The notes: generated from the sequence alone by a model not told the origin. A stretch of DNA of 64,000 nucleotides from Rhodothermus bifroesti (GCF_017908595.1 NZ_JAGKTL010000001.1:558001-622000); one strand, 5' to 3'. Shown: positions 43,580-52,164, numbered from the stretch's first letter. Numbers and translations: made by a program.

Positions 43580-44750
43580 GATGTGCCCACACTTCAGCTC
43601 TGGGAAAAGCGGCCAGTGCAGCCTCGATATCCTCATCGGTATGCGTGGCCATAGGCGCCAGCCGGATACGGCTCGTACCGGGCGGTACCGTAGGTGGACG
43701 AATTGCTCCGACCAGCACCCCTTGGGCTTCTAGATAGGTGGCGAGCTGCATGGCCGCTTCTGGGGTTCCAACCAGCACAGCTAGCATGGGCGCTGGCGCT
43801 TCGTGCCGAACGATATAGCCTTGGGCCTCAAGGCCGGCTTTAAGTCGGGCAACAAGCCGCTGTTGCTGCCTGCGCCGACGCTCGCCTTCTTCTGTGCGGA
43901 TAATCCGAACAGCTTCCAAAGCTGCTGCAGCCAGCACGGGCGCCAGCCCGGTACTATAAATAAACGCCCGTGCGCGATGAAGGAGGTAATCGATCAGCAG
44001 CGCGGAGCCAATCGCTGCACCCCCCTGCACGCCTAAAGCCTTAGAGAGGGTGGCAATCTGCAGCGGAATACGGGAGGCGACGCCCAAATAGTGGGCCGTG
44101 CCGCGACCCTCGGGTCCAACAATGCCTGTGCCGTGTGCGTCGTCGACAACAAGCAGCGCATCGTAACGCTCGGCCAGCACGACCAGCTCGTTTAGGGGCG
44201 CTAGGGTGCCGTCCATGCTGAAGATCGCGTCTGTCACGATAAAGCGCCGCCCTCCTGGCCGGGGCCCCGGGCCTTCTAGCAGGCGTTGAAGTTGCTCCAG
44301 GTCGCGGTGACGATAGTACCGAAAGCTGGCACGGCTTAGGCGAGCGCCATCGTTTAGGCTGGCGTGGTTAAGCGCATCCGCAAAGATCTGATCGCGAGGG
44401 CCAGCTAGCGCCGAAAGTACGCCTACGTTGGTTGCATAGCCGCTTGGAAAAACCAGCGCAGCTTCGGCTTCTTTGAGGTCGGCCAGAGCCGCTTCCAGCG
44501 CTTCATGTACAGGACGGTTGCCAACCACCAGCCGCGCTGCACCGGTGCCCACCCCCCAGCGCTCCAGCGCTTCCCGAGCCGCAGTAACCAACCGGGGATC
44601 GGTACTCAAGCCAAGGTAATCGTTTGAGGCCAGATTCAACAAGCGACGGCCCTTGTAGGTCACATGTGGACCACTACAGGGCAATGGCCGGAGTTGCCGG
44701 CGCAGGCCTTTAGACGCAAGCTGCTGAAGCTGTTGGGCAAGCCACCTCAT
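43569..44750 (-). CDS. bioF: 8-amino-7-oxononanoate synthase BioF
   Basis: A PLP alpha-oxoamine synthase that condenses pimeloyl-ACP with alanine. It shows LLNLASNDYLGLSTDPR, FPSGYATNVGVLSALAGPRD, NHASLNDGARLSRASFRYYRH, VTDAIFSMDGTLAPL, VDDAHGTGIVGPEGRG and the PLP-lysine region IATLSKALGVQGGA. The ATG at 44750 (MRWLAQQLQQL) gives the usual start; it overlaps bioB by 41 bases. Length is about 393 residues. Confidence 0.95.
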   Translation of the reverse strand: MRWLAQQLQQLASKGLRRQLRPLPCSGPHVTYKGRRLLNLASNDYLGLSTDPRLVTAAREALERWGVGTGAARLVVGNRPVHEALEAALADLKEAEAALVFPSGYATNVGVLSALAGPRDQIFADALNHASLNDGARLSRASFRYYRHRDLEQLQRLLEGPGPRPGGRRFIVTDAIFSMDGTLAPLNELVVLAERYDALLVVDDAHGTGIVGPEGRGTAHYLGVASRIPLQIATLSKALGVQGGAAIGSALLIDYLLHRARAFIYSTGLAPVLAAAALEAVRIIRTEEGERRRRQQQRLVARLKAGLEAQGYIVRHEAPAPMLAVLVGTPEAAMQLATYLEAQGVLVGAIRPPTVPPGTSRIRLAPMATHTDEDIEAALAAFPRAEVWAHHAD

Positions 44751-45750
44751 GGGGTCGGCGGGGTTGGGGAGTTTCTGGGACAAAGCCCAAGTCCTCAATC
44801 ATCTGCCAGTCGGCTTCAGCTGCCTGTCCTTTTTCGGTCAAATAGTCCCCTAAAAACAGGCTATTGGCCACCATAAGCGCCAGTGGTTGCAGGCTGCGCA
44901 GATGCAACTCACGTCCAGCCGAAGCCCGAAGCTCAGCTTTAGGATGCACGAACCGGAACAGAGACAGGTAGCGCAAGCAGGCCCAGGGGGTAAGATGCCG
45001 CACAGTCTGCCCATCCCCTAGCGGCGTGCCTTTGATCGGAATAAGAAAATTGACGGGAATGGAGTTGGCCCCAGCCTCACGCAGCGCGTAGGCCATGTCG
45101 AGTACGTCTTCATCGGTTTCGCCCATGCCAAGAATAACGCCCGTGCAGGTCTGAAGTCCTGCTTTCAGTGCCGTCTGCACGGTTCGGACCCGGTCTTCGA
45201 AGGTGTGCGTGGTGCAGATCTGCTCATAGTGACCTGGGCTGGTATTCAGGTTGTGGTTGTAGGCGTCTACGCCGGCTTCCTTAAGCAGGCGGGCCTGCGC
45301 TTCGTCTAGGATGCCCATGCAGGCGCAGATTTCTAAGGGCAGCTCTGCCTTGATGCGGCGCGTGGCCTCTACCACCGTTTCTAGCTCCCGTCGGTGCGGA
45401 CCGCGACCTGAGGTCACGATGCAAAAGCGTTGTGCACCCGCTGCATGGGCCTTGCGAGCACGGTCAAGGATTTCGTCGACCGAGAGCATGCGGTAACGCG
45501 GGATGGGAGCTTTCGAGATGCGAGACTGTGCGCAATAGTGGCAGTCTTCTGGGCAGAGGCCACTTTGCGCATTGAGCAGCACGTTTACCTTAACCCGGTT
45601 ACCAAAAAAGTGGCGTCGCACGCGCCAGGCGGCCTCCACAAGGCGTAGGGTCTCCGCATCTGGAAGCTGAAGCAATGTGCGGGCTACGCTGCGCGCAGGC
45701 GGCCGATCTTCGAGCGCATCGGCCACAAGTCGATCCCAGTCTAAATGCAT
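44710..45750 (-). CDS. bioB: Biotin synthase BioB
   Basis: A radical-SAM enzyme inserting sulfur into dethiobiotin. The cluster motif CPEDCHYC (CxxxCxxC) holds the [4Fe-4S] cluster. Also present are VLLNAQSGLCPEDC, RFCIVTSGRGPHR, CACMGIL, YNHNLNTSPGHY and NSIPVNFLIPIKGTPL, with the second-cluster Cys/Arg residues in these segments. The ATG at 45750 (MHLDWDRLV) is chosen; the longer open frame would run into birA, whose stop lies four bases upstream. Length is about 346 residues. Confidence 0.96.
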   Translation of the reverse strand: MHLDWDRLVADALEDRPPARSVARTLLQLPDAETLRLVEAAWRVRRHFFGNRVKVNVLLNAQSGLCPEDCHYCAQSRISKAPIPRYRMLSVDEILDRARKAHAAGAQRFCIVTSGRGPHRRELETVVEATRRIKAELPLEICACMGILDEAQARLLKEAGVDAYNHNLNTSPGHYEQICTTHTFEDRVRTVQTALKAGLQTCTGVILGMGETDEDVLDMAYALREAGANSIPVNFLIPIKGTPLGDGQTVRHLTPWACLRYLSLFRFVHPKAELRASAGRELHLRSLQPLALMVANSLFLGDYLTEKGQAAEADWQMIEDLGFVPETPQPRRPHEVACPTASAACV

Positions 45751-45754
45751 AGCA

Positions 45755-46702
45755 TTATCCAACAGGTGGAAAGTTTTCGGAAACAGCTTGTAGCAGGGCA
45801 ACATCGCCAGCCGAGACAGTGCGCCGCGTGCCATCCGGCAAACGAACGCGCAGAGCACCACTGGCCTCTACGTCCTCGGCAATGCCTTCGATGGGTCCAC
45901 TAGGCGTTTCAATGCGGACCCTACGCCCCAGCGTACCGCTGTGCTGACGCCAGGCGGCAAGGACAGTCTCGGCCTCAGCCAATCGGTCGTACCAGAATTC
46001 CAACCGCTCCAGCAACGTGGCCAGTAAAGTCGCGCGCCGCACCCCCGGACGGTAGGCTTCCAGGTAGGCGGCTTCTGGCGGCAGCTCAGCCCGATGCACG
46101 TTGAGCCCAATGCCAAGGAGCACGTAGCGCACTTCTTCGCCCCGTAGGTCAGCTTCTAGCAAAACGCCAGCTAGCTTGCGGCCGTTGGGAGCCAAGAGGT
46201 CGTTAGGCCATTTGAGCTGACCGACTTCGGTCGCTTCGGCCAAGGCAATCCCCGCCGTTAGCGATAGACGAAGCAGCTCGGTTAGCGGCAATCGTGGACG
46301 TAAAAGCACCGAAAAATACAGACCAGTCCCCGCAGGACTTACCCAAACGCGCCCTCTGCGGCCTCTTCCATGCGTCTGCTGCTCGGCAAGCACCACAGCA
46401 CCTTCAGGCGCGCCGGCTTCAGCCCAGGTGCGCAACGCGTCTTGCGTGCTTGTCGTGCAACCCAAGTAACGGTAGCTCTGCCCGAAACGACCCTTTAAGA
46501 GGGGTTGCAGCAGATGAGGCGCTGGCGTACCTGGCTGCAGCCGGTAGCCTTGGCCATGCACGATCTCAATCGGGTAGCCAGCTTGCTGAAGCCGATGCGC
46601 ATGCTTCCAAACGGCTACGCGACTTAACCGCAGCCGCCGCGCCAATACGGACCCGCTCGTGAACGTCTCGTCCAGCACAAAAAGCAGCGCTGTATCTTTC
46701 AT
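45755..46702 (-). CDS. birA: Bifunctional biotin-protein ligase / biotin operon repressor BirA
   Basis: It attaches biotin to acceptor proteins and represses the operon. It has an N-terminal winged helix (FTSGSVLARRLRLSRVAVWKHAHRLQQAGYPIE), then the ligase domain with the biotinyl-AMP loop QTHGRGRRGRVWVSP, LKWPNDLLAPNGRKLAGVLLE, LGIGLNVH and the C-terminal SH3-like domain. The DNA-binding domain makes it a class II BirA, and a matching operator overlaps its start codon. ATG 46702 is used rather than the upstream TTG. It is the first gene of the biotin operon. Confidence 0.95.
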   Translation of the reverse strand: MKDTALLFVLDETFTSGSVLARRLRLSRVAVWKHAHRLQQAGYPIEIVHGQGYRLQPGTPAPHLLQPLLKGRFGQSYRYLGCTTSTQDALRTWAEAGAPEGAVVLAEQQTHGRGRRGRVWVSPAGTGLYFSVLLRPRLPLTELLRLSLTAGIALAEATEVGQLKWPNDLLAPNGRKLAGVLLEADLRGEEVRYVLLGIGLNVHRAELPPEAAYLEAYRPGVRRATLLATLLERLEFWYDRLAEAETVLAAWRQHSGTLGRRVRIETPSGPIEGIAEDVEASGALRVRLPDGTRRTVSAGDVALLQAVSENFPPVG

Positions 46703-46733
46703 GTTAACCAAAATAGGCCATAGCAGTTAACAT
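46701..46733. promoter_or_regulatory. BirA operator (bio box)
   Basis: ATGTTAAC (46701-46708) and GTTAACAT (46726-46733) form a perfect 8-bp inverted repeat with a 17-base spacer. On the minus strand it reads ATGTTAACT-N15-GGTTAACAT, matching the known BirA box layout of TTGTTAACC-N14/15-GGTTAACAA. The right arm contains the birA ATG, so bound repressor would block initiation of the whole operon. Confidence 0.85.
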
Positions 46734-46818
46734 CGCAATAGCCCTAGGACGCTAAAAGGGCTTGACGGACGATGGGCCATAATGTAAGCTTCCTGTTGCA
46801 AAACCTTATAAAGGAACC

Positions 46819-47673
46819 ATGCGACTCCTGCATTTAGGCTTTCTCGGTTTTTTGGTAGCCTGCTCGTTGTTTGAAAGCAAAGAGAAGTCTGAAGCTGCTG
46901 CGTGCGTTGTGCCCAATTGGGAGTTGGTCTGGTCTGACGAGTTTGACTACAGCGGCCTTCCTGATCCTCAAAAATGGGACTACGACGTAGGTGGACATGG
47001 GTGGGGGAATCGGGAAGCTCAGTACTATACGCGCGCGCGGCTTGAGAATGCCCGTGTAGAAAACGGCCTTCTGGTGATCGAAGCGCGCCGGGAGGCTGAG
47101 CCGTATCAAGGGCATAGCTTTACGTCAGCACGGCTGGTGACGCGGGGGAAAGCTTCTTGGACCTATGCCCGGGTTGAAGTGCGGGCCCAGCTGCCTTCGG
47201 GTCGGGGAACCTGGCCGGCCATTTGGATGCTCCCCGATCGCCAGACTTATGGCAGTGCCTACTGGCCAGATAATGGCGAGATCGATATTATGGAGCACGT
47301 CGGCTTTGATCCCGACGTGGTGCACGCCTCAATCCATACCCAGGCCTATAACCACATTCAGGGGACGCAAAAGACTGCGCGCATTCATGTGCCCACGGCG
47401 CGCACCGCGTTTCACGTCTATGCTGTAGAATGGACGCCGGAGGCGATTCGGGCTTTTGTGGATGATTCGCTCTACTTTACCTTCCCCAATGAACGCTTAA
47501 CCCGTTCTGGAGCCGATTGGCGACAGTGGCCTTTTGATCAGCCTTTTCATCTCATCTTAAACATCGCTGTAGGCGGTAACTGGGGAGGTATGCAGGGGAT
47601 TGACTCAACCGCTTTCCCTGCCCGGATGCTGGTGGATTACGTGCGTGTCTACCGCTGCGTGGAAGGTCAGTAA
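46819..47673 (+). CDS. bglA: GH16 endo-beta-1,3-glucanase (laminarinase) lipoprotein
   Basis: A 284-residue lipoprotein. The signal has lipobox LVAC, so the enzyme should be anchored in the membrane. The GH16 sandwich begins [31 protein letters not shown], and the catalytic motif is [10 protein letters not shown] (nucleophile and acid/base Glu around the Asp). [12 protein letters not shown] and [15 protein letters not shown] complete the fold. This closely resembles the laminarinase known from Rhodothermus marinus, which cuts beta-1,3 and mixed beta-1,3-1,4 glucans. The ATG follows AAAGGA. A promoter-like TTG-N20-TAAGCTTC (46762-46792) is upstream. The 3' end overlaps the kinase gene by seven bases. 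Confidence 0.94.
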   Translation: MRLLHLGFLGFLVACSLFESKEKSEAAACVVPNWELVWSDEFDYSGLPDPQKWDYDVGGHGWGNREAQYYTRARLENARVENGLLVIEARREAEPYQGHSFTSARLVTRGKASWTYARVEVRAQLPSGRGTWPAIWMLPDRQTYGSAYWPDNGEIDIMEHVGFDPDVVHASIHTQAYNHIQGTQKTARIHVPTARTAFHVYAVEWTPEAIRAFVDDSLYFTFPNERLTRSGADWRQWPFDQPFHLILNIAVGGNWGGMQGIDSTAFPARMLVDYVRVYRCVEGQ

Positions 47674-48560
47674 CCTTTGATAAAGCGTTCTTCGGCCAGT
47701 GCCAAGGCACCCAAGACGCCAGCCCGATCGCCAAGCATAGGCGGTACAATGAGGGTGTCGGGGTTTGGCAGCGATACGTACCCGTTAAGGTAGTGGACTA
47801 CGTATTGTCGAATGCGGGGAAAAAGGTGCATTTGTTGCATTACACCACCGCCCAGAATAAGTCGCTGGGGAGAGAGCGTTAGAATTAGGTTGACTAAGCC
47901 CATGGCCAGATAGCGGGCTTCTTGCTCCCAGGCCACATGATCTGGGGGAAGTTCGGGAGCAGGCCGTCCCCAACGTGCCTGCAGGGCAGGTCCAGAAGCC
48001 AGGCCTTCCAGGCAGTCGCCGTGAAAAGGGCAGCAGCCGGGGCGATCGTCCCCGGGAAGGCGTGGGACAAGCAAATGGCCGATTTCAGGGTGCTGGTGCC
48101 CATGATGCCGGCGGCCGCCTGCAATGATGCCACCACCGATGCCGGTTCCAATCGTCAGGTAAACGAACGTGTGCAGGCCGCGTCCGGCTCCCCAGCGGTG
48201 TTCGCCCAGCGCAGCGGCATTGACGTCGGTATCGAAGGCTACAGGCACGTTGAGCGCACGGTGTAGCGTCCCCGCTACATCGATATGCGCCCAGCCGGGT
48301 TTAGGGGTAGTGGTGATGTAGCCATAGGTAGGAGAGCTAGGGTTGGGATCTACAGGGCCAAACGAGCCCACACCCAAGGCCGCAATTGGTTCAGGATGGC
48401 GTTGAAAAAAGTCGATAACGCGGCCGAGCGTTTCTTCAGGTGTGGTGGTCGGGAAACGTTCCAGGACGCGCACGTCGTCTGGTCCGGTCCCGATGGCGCA
48501 GACGAATTTGGTCCCGCCCGCTTCTATGGCGCCAAAAAGCAGGGGCTTGCTGCTAGGCAT
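47667..48560 (-). CDS. ROK-family sugar kinase (fructokinase-like)
   Basis: A 297-residue cytoplasmic hexose kinase. It shows the ATP motif [36 protein letters not shown] (catalytic Asp), [12 protein letters not shown] and the ROK zinc-binding region [12 protein letters not shown] ... [18 protein letters not shown]. The pattern with GGTKF and [10 protein letters not shown] is that of the fructokinase/mannokinase branch of ROK. It overlaps the laminarinase gene convergently by seven bases. Sugar specificity is inferred, not proven. Confidence 0.88.
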   Translation of the reverse strand: MPSSKPLLFGAIEAGGTKFVCAIGTGPDDVRVLERFPTTTPEETLGRVIDFFQRHPEPIAALGVGSFGPVDPNPSSPTYGYITTTPKPGWAHIDVAGTLHRALNVPVAFDTDVNAAALGEHRWGAGRGLHTFVYLTIGTGIGGGIIAGGRRHHGHQHPEIGHLLVPRLPGDDRPGCCPFHGDCLEGLASGPALQARWGRPAPELPPDHVAWEQEARYLAMGLVNLILTLSPQRLILGGGVMQQMHLFPRIRQYVVHYLNGYVSLPNPDTLIVPPMLGDRAGVLGALALAEERFIKGY

Positions 48561-48572
48561 AGTCGGTTAGGG

Positions 48573-49826
48573 TTAATACCAGTAATAGCTGATGCGGTCC
48601 ATTAAGCGCTGGGCGGTTTGTACGTTTTGCTGTGCGATCTGTTGGCGACGCGCTGAAGAAACCGATAGCGGCAGCGCAGCATCGTGCAGGGTGGGCGTTA
48701 GGGAGCAACCCAGCCGTTGTTCCCAATCGATGCGCCAGTCAATGGGCAGGCGATCTGGGAGCGGCAGGTCCTGCAAGATCAGATAGAGCAAGGTCCAAAC
48801 GCGTACCGTGGCATCGAAGTCGTAGCCCCCGCCCAGCGTAAAGAGAGCACGGCCCCCAGTATGTTCGGCAGCCAGCGCTTTGAGTCGGCGGAAGATGTGT
48901 TCATAGGCATGGGTTGTAAGGAGCAGATCGCCCAGCGGGTCTTGAAAGTGGGCATCGGCGCCACACTGGACCACAAGCACATCGGGCCGAAACATCACAA
49001 GTGCATGCGGCAAAACCCGCTCGAACGTTTCAAGGTAACTCTGATCATCGGTGAAGGGCTGGAGCGGTACGTTGAGCGAAAACCCTTGCCCGCGGCCCTC
49101 GCCGATTTCATCGATAAAGCCGGTGCCTGGAAAGAGGTAATGGCCGCTTTCATGTAAACTGAGGGTCAGCACCGAGTCTTCGTCGTAGTGTATGGCTTGC
49201 ACGCCGTCGCCATGATGCACATCGATGTCGATGTAGGCTACACGCAGCCCAGCGTCTGTAAGGGCCCGAATGGCGATCGACAGGTCGTTATAAATACAAA
49301 AGCCTGATGCGCGGCTGGGATGGGCATGGTGAAAACCGCCGCCAAGCTGAAGCACGCTTAAAGCTTGGCCGCTTGCGATGAGGCGGGCAGCATGCAGCGT
49401 GCCGCCGACAAGCGTTCGGGCAGCCGGGTCCATACCCAAAAAAATAGGGACATCGGGGGTGTCGAGCCCAAAGGCTTCGGCATCGGGTAGAGGTTCGCCC
49501 CGCGAAGTGGCTTCAACGTGGGCGACGTACGCTTCGGTATGCACGCGCAGCACGTCTGCACGGGTAGCCATAGGAGGGCGCAAAGGATCCGGAGCGTAGC
49601 CCAGGGCTTCCAGCAGCGTCCAGAGCATTTCAAGGCGGAGCGGGCTAAACGGGTGCGCTGGGCCAAAGTTATAGCTTAAATAGTCGGGGTGGTAGACGAC
49701 AGGGACCACGGCTTTGGGGGGCCAGATCACATCAAAATCTTCGCGGCGCAAGAGCGGATGCGCACCGTTGTGGTGGGCAGCAATCGCTATGGTAGTTCGG
49801 TGGCTGGGCAAGGGAGCCCATTGCAC
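48573..49826 (-). CDS. Histone deacetylase-like (AcuC-type) amidohydrolase
   Basis: A class I HDAC-fold Zn enzyme. The recognisable part begins at VVYHPDYLSYNFGPAHPFSPLRLEM. It includes LQLGGGFHHAHPSRASGFCIYND (His pair), YIDIDVHHGDGVQ (Zn ligands), SLHESGHYLFPGTG, VLVVQCGADAH and LGGGYD. Family members deacetylate acetyl-CoA synthetase or small molecules. The listed start (GTG 49826) follows the open frame; a GTG at 49709 would give the usual AcuC N-terminus. Upstream coding sequence appears to continue in another frame, as described in the next entry. Confidence 0.87.
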   Translation of the reverse strand: MQWAPLPSHRTTIAIAAHHNGAHPLLRREDFDVIWPPKAVVPVVYHPDYLSYNFGPAHPFSPLRLEMLWTLLEALGYAPDPLRPPMATRADVLRVHTEAYVAHVEATSRGEPLPDAEAFGLDTPDVPIFLGMDPAARTLVGGTLHAARLIASGQALSVLQLGGGFHHAHPSRASGFCIYNDLSIAIRALTDAGLRVAYIDIDVHHGDGVQAIHYDEDSVLTLSLHESGHYLFPGTGFIDEIGEGRGQGFSLNVPLQPFTDDQSYLETFERVLPHALVMFRPDVLVVQCGADAHFQDPLGDLLLTTHAYEHIFRRLKALAAEHTGGRALFTLGGGYDFDATVRVWTLLYLILQDLPLPDRLPIDWRIDWEQRLGCSLTPTLHDAALPLSVSSARRQQIAQQNVQTAQRLMDRISYYWY

Positions 49827-49971
49827 TTCGATCCATTCGCTGAGTTGATCGGCTCCAGTCAGATGCAGCCGTGACGATACCGATCAACACTCGGCCTTTA
49901 CGCAGTAGCTGCCTCACGTGGATAGCTTCTTCCTTGGGAGCAAAGCGTGTGGTTTCGCCTGGATGAGGCAT
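49710..49971 (-). pseudogene. Frameshifted N-terminal extension or broken small gene upstream of the HDAC-like gene
   Basis: An ATG at 49971 opens a plausible coding stretch (APKEEAIHVRQLLRKGRVLIG). The following 46 residues in that frame look unlike protein. The +1 frame, shared with the HDAC-like gene, instead reads well (SSRLHLTGADQLSEWIEVQW, then TTIAIAAHHNG) until the HDAC domain. A one-base shift near 49875-49885 would join them into about 85 residues fused to the HDAC protein. It is either a sequencing slip, a decayed domain, or two overlapping genes. The family is not recognised. Confidence 0.4.
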
Positions 49972-50090
49972 GACGTCTTGAATCTACATCGCTAAGCGGC
50001 AAGTTTACGTTAACCGCATGCAGTTGCGCAACGTGAACCTCTGCCTCGAAAAAACGTAGCAGTTGCAACTCCTGCACTGATGCTACGCTT

Positions 50091-50516
50091 ATGAAAAAAG
50101 GTGCTGGACTCTGGGTGCTCTGGGTGGGTCTAACCGCACTCGTTGCTGCACGAAGCCCACTTCCCGGTGCTCCTGAAGTGAGCCCCCCAGATACAACGCA
50201 GGCGACACCACGCATCGTCGAGGGTCGAGCCAGTTATTACGGCTGGGAGCGTGCGGGATGGATGACAGCCAGTGGCGAGCGTTTTGATCCCGAGGCGTTT
50301 ACGGCAGCACATCCGACGCTTCCTTTTGGGGCTTACGTGCGAATCACCAATTTGCGCAACGGTCGCTCGGTCGTGGTACGGGTTAATGACCGAGGACCCC
50401 ATGTGCCCGGCCGCGTGATCGATGTGTCGTATGCTGCAGCGCGTGCGTTGGGCATGATTCGTAGTGGTACAGCGCCCGTGCGGATTGAGTGGCTGCCCGA
50501 GGCCGTGCAGGATTAA
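50091..50516 (+). CDS. RlpA-like double-psi beta-barrel protein
   Basis: A 141-residue exported protein. After a signal segment (GLWVLWVGLTALVAARS) and a Pro-rich linker comes a single RlpA-type barrel: GRASYYGWERAGWMTASGERFDPEAFTAAHPTLPFGAYVRITN, then VVRVNDRGPHVPGRVIDVSYAAARALGM. The conserved Asp of the RlpA active site is in NDRGP. RlpA proteins act on peptidoglycan (septal lytic transglycosylase). The SPOR domain is absent, so it is a minimal form. Its stop overlaps the convergent gene by four bases. Confidence 0.9.
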   Translation: MKKGAGLWVLWVGLTALVAARSPLPGAPEVSPPDTTQATPRIVEGRASYYGWERAGWMTASGERFDPEAFTAAHPTLPFGAYVRITNLRNGRSVVVRVNDRGPHVPGRVIDVSYAAARALGMIRSGTAPVRIEWLPEAVQD

Positions 50517-50890
50517 CGGATGACCAATCGATCCGGCAAATCATTGCGTTGTGGCGCTGGGTTGAGTAGGGGGCCTGTCAGCGGGGTTTCTAAGGCCGTT
50601 ACGAAAGGGGCCAGCGTGGCAAAAAGAAAGTCTTGTTGGAATTCAAAAAAGTCATCATCAAACCCTGCCCGATCGCCTTCGTGGCCAAGGATGTCGACAA
50701 ACAGAAGCCGCGGCCAATCCGGGAAGCGCTCCTGGGCTTGGCGTAGCAGGGAAAACAGCATCTGGGCGGCGTCCTCAAACGTATCTTCAGGTTTCACAAT
50801 GTGATAGATGGAGACAGTGTTGTCAAAGTTCATCCAAATGCCCGGGCGCTCGGGACGGTTGTAGGCAGGCACAAAGACGGGTTCTTCCAT
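50513..50890 (-). CDS. Uncharacterised 125-residue protein
   Basis: I do not recognise the family. The protein is acidic, with a compact pattern suggesting an alpha/beta fold: an N-terminal IWMNFDNTVSIYHIV strand pair, a helix (EDTFEDAAQMLFSLLRQAQERFPDW), the strand RLLFVDILGHEG, then DDDFFEFQQDFLFATLAPFVTALETPL and a Pro/Asn tail. It has no signal peptide, so it is probably cytoplasmic. It is convergent with the RlpA-like gene (4-base overlap) and follows the DJ-1-like gene by 66 bases on the same strand. Confidence 0.72.
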   Translation of the reverse strand: MEEPVFVPAYNRPERPGIWMNFDNTVSIYHIVKPEDTFEDAAQMLFSLLRQAQERFPDWPRLLFVDILGHEGDRAGFDDDFFEFQQDFLFATLAPFVTALETPLTGPLLNPAPQRNDLPDRLVIR

Positions 50891-50956
50891 AGCAACGCCT
50901 CATAGGGCATACAGACGAGGCACAAACGCTTACCAGGCGCCAGGGGTTCTTAAAAG

Positions 50957-51643
50957 TTAGGTAAGCACGCTCAGGCGGCTTAGCACCTCCACCAGCGCGC
51001 GCCCTACACTTTCGGCAGAAGCAGGATTTTGGCCCGTTACGATGCGGTCATCCACCTCTACGTGTGCGGTAAAGTTCTTCACAGAAACGTGAATGGCGCC
51101 CAGCTCCTTAAGGCGCGTCTCTAGCAGGAACGGTACTACCTTGTCTAGCTGTACCGCCTGTTCTTCCTCGTTGGTAAACGAGTTAATGCGCCGGCCTGCA
51201 ACCAAAGGACGTCCGTTGGAAAGTCGAATGGGAAGGAGCCCCGCTGGGCCGTGACAAACAGCGCCGATCGCCCCACCCCGTTCATAGATGCTGGCCGCAA
51301 GACGCGCGAGCGCTTGGTTTTCGGGAAAATCCCACATGGTGCCGTGGCCTCCAGCGTAAAACATCGCTACGTAGCGTGAAGGATCGACCTGCTCAGGAGA
51401 TAGCGTTTCTTGAAGGCGCCGGCCATGGGTTTCCCAGAAAGCCTTGTTGCGTGGATCTTCAAGTTTATAGCTCTTAGGATCCATGGGGGCAAGCCCGCCT
51501 TTGGGACTCACAAAGTCGATCTCGTAGCCAGCCTCATGCAATACCTGAAAGGGATGCGCAACCTCCGAGAGGTAATAGCCCGTTTGCTGACCAGTACTGC
51601 CCAATACGCCATGGCTGGTAACTACGAACAATACGCGTCCCAT
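50957..51643 (-). CDS. DJ-1/PfpI-superfamily protein (class I glutamine amidotransferase-like)
   Basis: A 228-residue protein, starting at ATG 51643 (MGRVLFVVTSHGVLG). It has the nucleophile-elbow Cys in GAVCHGPAGLLP and the DJ-1 core YVAMFYAGGHGTMWDFPEN. A C-terminal FTNEEEQAV and FLLETRLKELGA pattern is shared with Hsp31-like glyoxalase/deglycase members. Such proteins detoxify methylglyoxal-type carbonyls or serve as stress chaperones. A much longer open frame exists upstream but shows no family signal, so it was trimmed. Confidence 0.9.
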   Translation of the reverse strand: MGRVLFVVTSHGVLGSTGQQTGYYLSEVAHPFQVLHEAGYEIDFVSPKGGLAPMDPKSYKLEDPRNKAFWETHGRRLQETLSPEQVDPSRYVAMFYAGGHGTMWDFPENQALARLAASIYERGGAIGAVCHGPAGLLPIRLSNGRPLVAGRRINSFTNEEEQAVQLDKVVPFLLETRLKELGAIHVSVKNFTAHVEVDDRIVTGQNPASAESVGRALVEVLSRLSVLT

Positions 51644-51755
51644 AGTTTTTCCCAAAGGGTTAGACCAGATCACGTTCTGGATAGGTAATGGACCAGAGGC
51701 GAAGAGGTTTGGCCCGCTTTTTAACAAATTCGCAACAGATCGATCTGAATAAACA

Positions 51756-51786
51756 AAAGCGCCCGACCTTGTGAGCCGGGCGCTTT
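51756..51786 (-). terminator. Terminator of the cold-shock gene
   Basis: AAAGCGCCCG / CGGGCGCTTT forms a 10-bp perfect stem with an 11-base loop. On the minus strand it is followed by TTTTGTTTA. It begins 24 bases after the csp stop codon. Confidence 0.88.
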
Positions 51787-51809
51787 GGCGTTGTCGCGTC
51801 GCGGTATGC

Positions 51810-52040
51810 TTAAAACAACTTGGCCGACCGCGAAAGGCGTTCGACGTTTGTTGCGCTAAGCCCCTTTGGGGTGCGCTCGACTTCGTAGGAAACCTCTTCG
51901 CCTTCGCGCAGGCCTTCGTCCCAACCCAGGCCGGGCACGTTGTTGCGATGCACGAATACGTCCTTGCTGCCGTCGTTGGGTTCAATAAAGCCGTAGCCTT
52001 TGTCCACGTTGAACCACTTGACGCGTCCTCGTTGAGCCAT
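51810..52040 (-). CDS. Cold-shock domain protein (CspA family)
   Basis: A 76-residue single-strand nucleic-acid chaperone. RNP1 is KGYGFIEP and RNP2 is KDVFVHRNNV; GRVKWFNVDKGYGF is the canonical start. The ATG at 52040 is chosen because upstream residues are not conserved. A strong terminator follows. The upstream intergenic region of over 300 bases is long, as is usual for cold-regulated leader sequences, but no specific element was identified. Confidence 0.95.
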   Translation of the reverse strand: MAQRGRVKWFNVDKGYGFIEPNDGSKDVFVHRNNVPGLGWDEGLREGEEVSYEVERTPKGLSATNVERLSRSAKLF

Positions 52041-52150
52041 GATACCTTGTGTGTTGTGTCGCCTCACACGGGCTTAACCCTAAGCGGAGCACCGAAAAGC
52101 GCAACCCCAAAAGCAGCTAAAACCGTCAGAGGTGACGTCGTGTAAAGTAA

Positions 52151-52164
52151 CGTTAACGCTTTCT
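52151..52164. promoter_or_regulatory. Third cre-like box between the csp gene and the peptidase-trehalase operon
   Basis: CGTTAACGCTTTCT resembles the two amylase boxes (12 of 14 positions, including the CGCTTTCT half) in a 322-base intergenic region that otherwise shows nothing clear. It lies about 200 bases upstream of the S10 peptidase, whose operon includes a GH37 trehalase. The match could link this operon to the same LacI-type regulator, or it may be chance. Confidence 0.35.

Noticed and set aside
51644-51985. 114-residue N-terminal extension of the DJ-1-like protein
   Set aside because: It overlaps the cold-shock terminator and gene antisense and has no similarity to the DJ-1 family. 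The ATG at 51643 gives a canonical start.
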